Shown piece by piece: positions 1-6,074 of a stretch of DNA of 9,587 nucleotides; position 1 is the first letter of the stretch; each line of letters begins with the position of its first letter. The DNA is from SIG672 sp045535095. Lineage in GTDB: Bacteria > Bacillota > Clostridia > Oscillospirales > CAG-272. The notes beneath the pieces were generated by a model. That model was not told the origin of the DNA. It saw only the letters and a program-made list of their open reading frames with translations, and ran no database searches. The stretch is from NCBI GenBank assembly GCA_045535095.1, contig JAZSKY010000040.1, positions 1 to 9,587 on the forward strand, read 5' to 3'. A program made the position numbers and the translations under genes.

Positions 1-911
1 GTGAACGTATGAACGTGAAGCTTCACGATACTCTCTGTTTTGAATGCCACCACAGAATCACCCACACTCGCAAGAAATGCGCGCAGAGCGTCAATATCGA
101 AATTATCAATATCGGTCTTCGAAGTCTGAAGCTGCAAAAGAAGCTCGGTACAATAGCCGTATGTCATTTCGCTGTTTTCGTTGAAGGCAAAGGAAACGGG
201 GGCCGCCGCCTTGGGAGCAACCGTTTGAGTGCTCTCGGGCTCGTCGGTGGCCTCTTCGCCGTTAAGCACACGGTTGAAGCCCTCCATGATATAGAGAAGT
301 CCCGCTCCGCCGCTGTCAACAACGCCCGCCTCCTTAAGCACCGAAAGTATTTCGGGCGTTCTGTCGAGAGATTCGTGCATCTCCTTGACGAGATCGGCAA
401 AAAGCGAACGGATCGTGCTTTTTTCAGTTAAATTCTTTACCGCGTATTCTACCGCCTCGCGAGCGACCGTCAGAATAGTACCCTCGGTAGGTGTCATAAC
501 CGACGAATATGCCTGCTGTACGCCTATTTCGAGCGCGTGAGCGAGCGTTTTCGCATCAGCGCTGTGCGACTTTTCAAGTCCCTTTGCTATTCCTGCGAAG
601 AACTGCGAGAGAATGACTCCCGAGTTTCCTCTCGCACCGAGAAGCATTCCGTGAGAGAGTGTCTTCATTACCTCGGCAAGGTCGTCCGAGTCCATATTTT
701 CGATAGCGGCAATACCGCTTTCGATAGTCATTCGCATATTGTCGCCCGTATCTCCGTCGGGAACGGGGAATACGTTTAATTTGTTGACCTCGTCTGCGCT
801 TGCGCGAAGCTGCTTTGCGCCTCCGCGAGCCATCTTCGAGAGAAGAAGTCCGCCGAGACATTTCATATTCACACCGCCGGGTTTAGCGGTCTTTTTTTCC
901 TTCTTTGCCAT
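1..911 (-). CDS. fakA: DAK2-domain fatty acid kinase FakA/YloV-like (3' end cut by window)
   Basis: Predicted ATP-dependent kinase subunit that phosphorylates a fatty acid held by a FakB (DegV) partner. The acyl-phosphate made feeds phospholipid synthesis. The visible 303 residues cover the N-terminal DhaL/DAK2 kinase domain and part of the middle domain; family members are usually about 550 residues, so roughly half is missing at the window edge. The metal/ATP motif NVFPVPDGDTGDNM lies at residues 46-59 (D52, D54). Other family motifs are GARGNSGVILSQ (92-103), TPTEGTILTVARE (140-152) and GVVDSGGAGL (196-205), then an Ala/Pro-rich linker (about 221-239) and the middle-domain start YGYCTEL (251-257). 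The ATG at 911 is chosen because AAGGAGAT sits 9 bases upstream (921-928). It lies 27 bases after the DegV gene in the same operon. The family call is firm; the kinase role is from family knowledge and the FakB neighbour. Confidence 0.9.
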   Translation of the reverse strand, partial: MAKKEKKTAKPGGVNMKCLGGLLLSKMARGGAKQLRASADEVNKLNVFPVPDGDTGDNMRMTIESGIAAIENMDSDDLAEVMKTLSHGMLLGARGNSGVILSQFFAGIAKGLEKSHSADAKTLAHALEIGVQQAYSSVMTPTEGTILTVAREAVEYAVKNLTEKSTIRSLFADLVKEMHESLDRTPEILSVLKEAGVVDSGGAGLLYIMEGFNRVLNGEEATDEPESTQTVAPKAAAPVSFAFNENSEMTYGYCTELLLQLQTSKTDIDNFDIDALRAFLASVGDSVVAFKTESIVKLHVHTF

Positions 912-938
912 ATCGGATAGATCTCCTTGTGCGTTTGA

Positions 939-1805
939 TTATCTATTTTTGCCTACGAAGAAGAGCGCAAGAGTTCCGGGACCCGAATGTGCGCCGATTA
1001 CTGTGCCTACGTTTGTAATGAGATCGACGGTAGCGCCGTATCTCGTTTTGAGAAGCTCTGCAAGATATTCTGCATCTGCAAGGCAGTCTCCGTGAGAGAT
1101 GAATATATCTGCTCCGTCAAGATTTGTGGCAAGCTCGCCGTACTTGTCGGCAAGAGCCGCGATAGCGGTCTTTCTTCCGCGCACCTTGGACAGGGGAATA
1201 AGATGTCCCTCGTTGTCCATGTGTAAAACAGGCTTGATTCCGAGCATATTGCCGAAGAATGCCGCTGTGGGACTTACTCTTCCGCCGCGTTTGAGATAGA
1301 CGAGATCGTCAACTGTGAACCAGATTGAGATCCTAAACTTGATGTCCTGCGCAAAAGCGGCAGCCTCCTCAAGCGTTGCACCCGCGTTTTTCTTGTCAAG
1401 CGTGAGCTTCAATATAAGACCCTGACCCGCCGAAGCGCCGAGCGTATCAACGGTTATGATCTTTCTTTCGGGGTATTTCTCCGCAAGCTGACCGGCGGCA
1501 AGACGAGCCGAGTTGTAGGTGGTGCTGAGTCCGGACGAAAAGCCTATGTAGAGAATGTCCTTTCCTTCTCTTAAAATGTCCTCAAACGCCATAGAGAATG
1601 TCTCAACGTTGACTGCCGAGGTTTTTGCAACCGCGCCCTCGCGCATTCTCTGATAGAACTCGTCGGAGGTCATCTCGTCGTTTGAATATTCCTTGTCCTC
1701 GCCGTCAAAACGGAAGTTGAGACCGCGGTGGGGAACACCCCACTCGGCGAGTATTTCGGGGCTTATGTCACAGCCTGAGTCGGTGAAAATAACGTAACTG
1801 TTCAT
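939..1805 (-). CDS. fakB: DegV family fatty-acid-binding protein (FakB-like)
   Basis: A 288-residue DegV-fold protein, normal length for the family. DegV proteins bind one fatty acid in a buried tunnel; as FakB they present its carboxylate to FakA for phosphorylation and then release acyl-phosphate to the acyltransferase. Visible family signatures are TDSGCDI (8-14), KTSAVN (61-66), SSGLSTTYNSA (90-100, the carboxylate-contacting serine loop), YLKRGGRVS (170-178) and VIGAHSGPGT (269-278, with the conserved His at 273). There is no signal peptide or membrane segment, so it should be cytosolic. The start follows an AGGGAG ribosome binding site, 17 bases after the MarR-family gene's stop. Direct adjacency to fakA supports the FakB role. 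The fatty acid preference (saturated or unsaturated) cannot be read from the sequence. Many Firmicutes carry several DegV paralogues, so others probably exist elsewhere. Confidence 0.9.
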   Translation of the reverse strand: MNSYVIFTDSGCDISPEILAEWGVPHRGLNFRFDGEDKEYSNDEMTSDEFYQRMREGAVAKTSAVNVETFSMAFEDILREGKDILYIGFSSGLSTTYNSARLAAGQLAEKYPERKIITVDTLGASAGQGLILKLTLDKKNAGATLEEAAAFAQDIKFRISIWFTVDDLVYLKRGGRVSPTAAFFGNMLGIKPVLHMDNEGHLIPLSKVRGRKTAIAALADKYGELATNLDGADIFISHGDCLADAEYLAELLKTRYGATVDLITNVGTVIGAHSGPGTLALFFVGKNR

Positions 1806-1822
1806 TGCTTTTCTCCCTGTAA

Positions 1823-2269
1823 TCAGTTTTCGTATTCAGATGATATTTTGTGCAGATTTTCGCTTATCACAGCGAGTGCGCGGTACATAATGGCGCGCTC
1901 CTCCTCGCTGATTCCTGCGCTTGCCTGCTCAAGGATGCTGTCAATTCTCTCGGAGAGCTGTTTTCCTATAATATATCCCTTCTCGGTAAGCTCAAGCGGA
2001 CGCTTATACTTCTTGTTGCCCTTGTCAACAGTTTCAATATAGCCGCCCTTTTCGAGATATTCGATAGATCTTGAGACTGCCGCTTTGTCCTCCTCACACA
2101 CCTCGCAAAGCTCCTTTGCGGTGAGCGACTGCATAGTGTAGAGGTAGTAAATGCAGGAAACGTGCGTGCTTTTCAGCTCAAGCTCTGCCATTTCTCCCGT
2201 TTTTATTTTTCTGATGCTTCTGCTTATTTTGTTGATAAGCAGGGTAAAGGTTTTAAATCTTTCTTGCAT
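1823..2269 (-). CDS. MarR-family winged-helix transcriptional regulator
   Basis: A 148-residue protein with the MarR layout: N-terminal dimer helix (about 1-25), a winged helix-turn-helix with recognition helix around CEEDKAAVSRSIEYLEKGGYI (58-78), a charged wing (about 79-92) followed by PLELTEKG, and a C-terminal dimer helix (about 103-145). The frame is also open upstream to a TTG at 2302. That codon lies inside the -10 box of the operon promoter and cannot be in the transcript, so the ATG at 2269 is used; it has GGAG five bases upstream. As first gene of an operon with fakB and fakA it probably controls its own operon, perhaps in response to a fatty acid or acyl derivative. That ligand is inference; FabT, a MarR-family regulator of fatty acid synthesis in streptococci, is a precedent. 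The sequence does not let me assign it to FabT. Confidence 0.88.
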   Translation of the reverse strand: MQERFKTFTLLINKISRSIRKIKTGEMAELELKSTHVSCIYYLYTMQSLTAKELCEVCEEDKAAVSRSIEYLEKGGYIETVDKGNKKYKRPLELTEKGYIIGKQLSERIDSILEQASAGISEEERAIMYRALAVISENLHKISSEYEN

Positions 2270-2301
2270 AGCTACTCCATAATAAGCGTAATAACCAGAC
2301 A

Positions 2302-2330
2302 ATTATAACACACTTTTGTTGATTTGTCAA
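2302..2330 (-). promoter_or_regulatory. Sigma-A-type promoter of the marR-fakB-fakA operon
   Basis: Reading the minus strand, a perfect -35 TTGACA (2330-2325) and a perfect -10 TATAAT (2307-2302) are separated by 17 bases. Transcription would start near G2296-G2295, leaving a leader of about 27 bases before the regulator's ATG. Confidence 0.9.
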
Positions 2331-2331
2331 C
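2318..2331. promoter_or_regulatory. Possible operator palindrome over the -35 box
   Basis: The 14-base palindrome GTTGA-N4-TCAAC (plus strand) contains the whole -35 hexamer of the marR-fakB-fakA promoter. A repressor bound here would block RNA polymerase, and the linked MarR-family protein is the natural candidate. The arms are only five bases and part of the symmetry comes from the -35 hexamer itself, so this is suggestive only. Confidence 0.35.
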
Positions 2332-2363
2332 GAGAAGGGTGACGATAAGGAAAAAATAATGAA

Positions 2364-2396
2364 AAAACGCAAAGGGCAGAGTGCCTTTTGCGTTTT
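2364..2396 (-). terminator. Intrinsic terminator after glnS
   Basis: Eight bases past the glnS stop, AAAACGCAAA pairs with TTTGCGTTTT and, after one mismatch, GGCA pairs with TGCC around a 3-base loop. On the minus strand the hairpin runs into T-rich sequence. It separates the gltX-glnS operon from the marR promoter downstream. Confidence 0.85.
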
Positions 2397-2403
2397 AAAT
2401 CAT

Positions 2404-4077
2404 TTATTTTTCGGGTGTATAGCTGTCCTTGAGGCTGACTATACGGTTAAATGTGTTGGGATATTTGGAATCCTTTACGAAATAACCGGTGCGCACGAAC
2501 TGGAACTTGTCTCCCGCCTCTGCGCTGTCAAGAGCGAGCTCGACCTTGCATCCCTCGAGCTTTTTGAGCGACTCGGGATTCAGATAATCGTTGTAGGTAG
2601 CACCCTCAGGCATATCGTTGAGGTTGGGGATAGTGAAGAGCTTGTCGTAAAGCATGATGTCAACGTCGCGGCAGTAACTTGCGGAGAGCCAGTGGATAGT
2701 ACCCTTGACCTTGCGTCCGTCGAGAGGCTTGTTGTTGCCCGATTCGAGGTCGGCAGTACAGTGTATCTCAACGATATTTCCGTTTTCGTCCTTTATAACC
2801 TCGTTGCACTTAACGATGTAAGCGCCCATAAGACGAACCTCGCCTTCGGGCTTCATACGGAAGAACTTGGGAGGAGGATTGTCCGAGAAATCGTCCGCGT
2901 CGATATATACCTCGCGAGTGAAGGGGATCATACGTTCTCCTGCTTCGGGATTCTGCGGATTATTCGAAACGGGGAAGTATTCTACCTTGTCCTCGGGATA
3001 GTTGGTAACAACCACCTTGATAGGATTCATAAGCGCGATGCGGCGCTCTGCGCTCTGATTGAGCTCTTCGCGAATGCAGTGCTCAAGAAGCTCGATGTCA
3101 ACGATGCTGTACGCCTTTGCAATTCCTGCGCGCTTTACGAAATCGAATATAGCGGCAGGGGTGTATCCGCGTCTGCGGAGACCGCAGATAGTGGGCATAC
3201 GGGGATCGTCCCAGCCGTCAACAAGACCGGTCTCAACGAGCTGACGGAGATAACGCTTGCTCATTACGGTATAGGTTACGTTAAGACGTGCAAACTCTCT
3301 CTGCTTTGGAGCAGGCGAGAAGATACCGATGTTTTCTATTACCCACTCGTAAAGAGGTCTGTGATTTTCAAATTCAAGCGAGCAGAGCGAGTAGGTGATA
3401 CCCTCAAGCGCGTCCTGAATCGGATGAGCGTAGTCGTAAAGGGGATAGATGCACCATTTGTCGCCCTGACGGTGAGGATGTGCGCGGACTATTCTGTAAA
3501 TAGCAGGGTCACGCATATTCATGTTGGGAGATGCCATGTCGATCTTTGCACGAAGAGTTTTCGATCCGTCGGGGAATTCGCCGTTCTTCATACGCTCAAA
3601 GAGATCGAGGTTTTCCTCGATAGAGCGGTTTCTGTAAGGACTTTCCTTGCCCGCTTCTGTAAGAGTACCTCTGTACTCGCGCATCTCGTCTGCCGAAAGA
3701 TCCCAAACGTACGCCTTGCCGTCCTTTATAAGCTTTACTGCGAACTCGTAGCACTTGTCAAAGTAGTCCGATCCGTAGAAAACGCCGCCGGTCGGCTCTG
3801 TTCCGAGCCAGCAGAGGTCGTTGTAGATCGAGTCAACGTACTCGGTGTCCTCCTTTACGGGGTTGGTGTCATCGTAACGGAGATTGAAAAGTCCGCCGTA
3901 CTTCTTCGCGGTTGCGTAGTTGATGTATATCGCCTTTGCAGAGCCTATGTGAAGATATCCGTTAGGCTCGGGCGGAAAACGGGTGTGAACGGTGTCGTTT
4001 ATTCCTGCCTCAAGCTCGGCGTCGATAATATCGTGAATGAAATTAGGTCCTATCGAAAAGATCTCGTCTTTGTTCAT
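2404..4077 (-). CDS. glnS: Glutaminyl-tRNA synthetase (GlnRS)
   Basis: Class I aminoacyl-tRNA synthetase that charges tRNA-Gln directly with glutamine in the cytosol. At 557 residues it matches the E. coli enzyme (about 554). The Rossmann catalytic domain shows PPEPNGYLHIGSAKA (35-49; HIGH motif as HIGS at 43-46), CIYPLYDYAHPIQDALEGITYSL (209-231, glutamine pocket and connecting region) and the KMSKS equivalent VMSKR (271-275). The C-terminal half has the anticodon-binding beta-barrels, including KGTIHWLSA (458-466). The PEPNG form of the HIGH region and VMSKR separate it from GluRS. The start has CAGGAGAA 19-20 bases after the gltX stop, so the two are co-transcribed. In Bacteria GlnRS is patchily distributed and thought to be of eukaryotic origin; many Firmicutes instead use GatCAB amidation. 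Its presence suggests direct glutaminylation here. No T-box motif is visible. Confidence 0.97.
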   Translation of the reverse strand: MNKDEIFSIGPNFIHDIIDAELEAGINDTVHTRFPPEPNGYLHIGSAKAIYINYATAKKYGGLFNLRYDDTNPVKEDTEYVDSIYNDLCWLGTEPTGGVFYGSDYFDKCYEFAVKLIKDGKAYVWDLSADEMREYRGTLTEAGKESPYRNRSIEENLDLFERMKNGEFPDGSKTLRAKIDMASPNMNMRDPAIYRIVRAHPHRQGDKWCIYPLYDYAHPIQDALEGITYSLCSLEFENHRPLYEWVIENIGIFSPAPKQREFARLNVTYTVMSKRYLRQLVETGLVDGWDDPRMPTICGLRRRGYTPAAIFDFVKRAGIAKAYSIVDIELLEHCIREELNQSAERRIALMNPIKVVVTNYPEDKVEYFPVSNNPQNPEAGERMIPFTREVYIDADDFSDNPPPKFFRMKPEGEVRLMGAYIVKCNEVIKDENGNIVEIHCTADLESGNNKPLDGRKVKGTIHWLSASYCRDVDIMLYDKLFTIPNLNDMPEGATYNDYLNPESLKKLEGCKVELALDSAEAGDKFQFVRTGYFVKDSKYPNTFNRIVSLKDSYTPEK

Positions 4078-4096
4078 TTTGAAATTCTCCTGTTAA

Positions 4097-5767
4097 TTAA
4101 AGAGTGTCTATTGCTGCCTTGACTCTCGCTACCGTGCGATCGTAGCCGAGTATCTTTGTTATCTCGTAAAGATCGGGCGAGTTCTGACGTCCCGTGATAG
4201 CGATGCGTAAAAATCCGCTGACGTCTCCGACGTGTCCCTTGAACTTTTCGGGCTCTGCCTTGTACGCCTTGACGTCACTCGAGAAGCCAAGCTTTTCGGA
4301 GATCGACTTTACGTTCTCAAACCAGCCGTTGTTGTCAAGCGAGGGATCAAACGTGCTTGCGTACTCGCTGAGCGCCGCTTTTATATCTGCCTTGTCGAAG
4401 TTTTCGGGATAGGAATCTACCTGCTCAAACAGCTCGTCATAGAAGAAGGACATATAAGCCTTTGCCTCGTTCCACTTTGCAAGGTCCTTTCTCGGTTTTT
4501 TGCCGCCGCGACCGATCGAAAGTATGCGCTTTGCGTACTCGGGATCTCTCACAAGGAGAGCGGAGAACTCGCCGTCGTAGTCTCTTGCCCACTCGGATAT
4601 TCCTGCGTACGCTCTCTCCGCGTCCATACGCGAGATAGTGGTCTTGGAAACGTCTGTGAACTTGTCAAGGTCGAAAAGCGCACCCGAGGTGTTCATCTTC
4701 TTTATAGAGAAGGGGAAGCTCTTCCAGTCTGCGTCGGGATTTGCGCGTCTCCACTCCTCGTAGTTCGAGTTGAGAAGAGTCATAACGTACTCAATGACCG
4801 ATTCGGGCGGATAACCCTCTGCCTTGTAGTCTGCAAGAGCGGCACCCTTGTCACGCTTGGAAAGCTTCTTCTTGGAAGTTCCCTCAAGCTTCATAAGCTG
4901 AGCAAGGTGCATGTATTTGGGCATTCTGAAATTCAGGTATCTGAAAAGCTGAATGTGCTTTGCAAGGCTGGGGAGCCATTCCTCACCGCGGATAACGTGG
5001 GTAGTGCCCATAAGATGATCGTCAATGGCGTGAGCAAAGTGATAGGTCGGAATTCCGTCCGATTTGAGAAGGACGAAATCCTCGTCGTTCTCGGGGATCT
5101 GAAGCGATCCCTTGATAAGATCGGTAAAGGGAGTTTTCTTCTCGGGGTCGCCGAGCGCGAGAATACGAAGCACGAAGGGATCGCCCGCTTTAAGATGCGC
5201 CTCGACCTCCTCGATGGTGATAGCTCTCTGTGCCGCCTGACGCTCGGCTCTCTGTGCGCTCTCGTCTGAGTGCCAGTCCTTGTTCTTTATTTCTGCCTTC
5301 TTGTCGGTGACCTTCAGCGCCTCAAGCTCCTCCTCGGACGAGAAGCAGGGATACGCCTTGCCCTCGAGAACGAGCTGCTTTGCGAAAACGTGATAGATGT
5401 CCGCGCGGTGGCTCTGACGGTAAGGCCCGTAAACGCCGTTGTCTCCGTTTGCTACTGCGCCCTCGTCAAACTCGATGCGGTAGTATGCAAGAGTGTTTAT
5501 AAGATCCTCCTCTGCGCCCTCAACCTCGCGCTTTGAGTCGGTGTCCTCGACGCGGAGATAGAAGATACCCTCGCTCTGATGAGCAAGTCTCTCGTTTACA
5601 AGAGCAGGGAAAAGCGTTCCGAAGTGAATAAAGCCTGTCGGCGAGGGAGCAAGACGGGTCACCTTCGCTCCTTCGGGAAGAACTCTTCTCGGGAAAGACG
5701 CTTCAAGCTCCTCGGGAGTCTTTGTGACGTTCGGGAAAAGAAGGTCTGCAAGATATTTGAAATCCAT
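4097..5767 (-). CDS. gltX: Glutamyl-tRNA synthetase (GluRS)
   Basis: Class I synthetase that charges tRNA-Glu with glutamate. The 556-residue product is longer than the usual bacterial GluRS (about 470-490). Motifs are APSPTGFIHFGTL (40-52, HIGH as HFGT), RVEDTDSKR (72-80), HAIDDHLMGTTHVIRGEEW (246-264) and KLSKR (301-305, KMSKS loop), followed by the all-helical anticodon-binding half. Residues 141-144 read CFSS, so the zinc-type cysteine pattern of some GluRS is incomplete. The frame is open to 5959, but the promoter lies inside that extension; the ATG at 5767 follows AAAGGAC by 9 bases and starts MDFKYL. It is the first gene of the gltX-glnS operon. With GlnRS next door, the enzyme probably discriminates against tRNA-Gln, which is inference. 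The HFGT/KLSKR form resembles a divergent GluRS branch common in Clostridia. Confidence 0.95.
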   Translation of the reverse strand: MDFKYLADLLFPNVTKTPEELEASFPRRVLPEGAKVTRLAPSPTGFIHFGTLFPALVNERLAHQSEGIFYLRVEDTDSKREVEGAEEDLINTLAYYRIEFDEGAVANGDNGVYGPYRQSHRADIYHVFAKQLVLEGKAYPCFSSEEELEALKVTDKKAEIKNKDWHSDESAQRAERQAAQRAITIEEVEAHLKAGDPFVLRILALGDPEKKTPFTDLIKGSLQIPENDEDFVLLKSDGIPTYHFAHAIDDHLMGTTHVIRGEEWLPSLAKHIQLFRYLNFRMPKYMHLAQLMKLEGTSKKKLSKRDKGAALADYKAEGYPPESVIEYVMTLLNSNYEEWRRANPDADWKSFPFSIKKMNTSGALFDLDKFTDVSKTTISRMDAERAYAGISEWARDYDGEFSALLVRDPEYAKRILSIGRGGKKPRKDLAKWNEAKAYMSFFYDELFEQVDSYPENFDKADIKAALSEYASTFDPSLDNNGWFENVKSISEKLGFSSDVKAYKAEPEKFKGHVGDVSGFLRIAITGRQNSPDLYEITKILGYDRTVARVKAAIDTL

Positions 5768-5809
5768 ATATTTTTTGTCCTTTCGACTTGTTTTTATAAT
5801 CAATTTGTT

Positions 5810-5838
5810 ATTATAGCATAATAATTTCGATTTGTCTA
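5810..5838 (-). promoter_or_regulatory. Promoter of gltX-glnS
   Basis: Minus strand: -35 TAGACA (5838-5833), a 17-base spacer and -10 TATAAT (5815-5810). The -10 is preceded by TGC, giving an extended -10 (TGCTATAAT). The expected start lies near 5803, leaving a leader of about 36 bases, too short for a T-box. Confidence 0.85.
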
Positions 5839-5841
5839 TAT

Positions 5842-5853
5842 TTTTGCGCAAAA
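5842..5853. repeat. 12-bp perfect palindrome between divergent promoters
   Basis: TTTTGCGCAAAA is a perfect palindrome just upstream of the gltX -35 box. Shifted by a few bases, ATATTTT (5838-5844) and AAAATAT (5850-5856) also form a 7-bp inverted repeat around TGCGC. It could be a regulator site in the gltX/pckG divergent region, but no regulator can be named. The rest of 5854-5939 is AT-rich with no gene seen. Confidence 0.4.
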
Positions 5854-5939
5854 TATTTGATAAAAGAATGAGGAAATGTGCATCGCGTTGCCGAGTCTGT
5901 TTCCAAATTGTAAACACGAAAATATTTTTCAAAAAGGAC

Positions 5940-5968
5940 TTGCAATTTTCGACTTTCATCAGTATAAT
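5940..5968 (+). promoter_or_regulatory. Promoter of pckG
   Basis: -35 TTGCAA (5940-5945), a 17-base spacer and a perfect -10 TATAAT (5963-5968). Transcription from about 5975 gives a 100-base 5' leader. That leader holds the perfect palindrome GTTTTAAAAC and a weak long-range stem (GACGAT 5980-5985 with ATTGTC 6008-6013). No known riboswitch or cre box was recognised. Confidence 0.8.
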
Positions 5969-6074
5969 ATACAGTGGCGGACGATGGTTTTAAAACTTTG
6001 TCAAAAAATTGTCGAAAGCCGCAAACGCAGTAAAAAAATAAAAAAACATAAATCAAGTTAGGAGACTCAAAAAC

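Noticed and set aside
2270..2302. TTG start of the MarR-family gene at 2302
   Set aside because: The codon overlaps the -10 box, so it would lie upstream of the transcription start.
2359..4122. 587-codon open frame on the plus strand opposite glnS
   Set aside because: Its codons are exact reverse complements of glnS codons. It stays open because glnS avoids TTA, CTA and TCA codons. The product has no family features and there is no ribosome binding site of note.
4232..5269. 345-codon open frame on the plus strand opposite gltX
   Set aside because: Codon-register shadow of gltX, for the same reason as the other antisense frames.
5768..5809. T-box leader for gltX-glnS
   Set aside because: The leader is only about 36 bases, and neither the T-box consensus nor a specifier stem is present.
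5768..5959. 64-residue N-terminal extension of gltX
   Set aside because: It contains the gltX promoter and UTR. The ATG at 5767 has a good ribosome binding site and matches the family's N-terminus.
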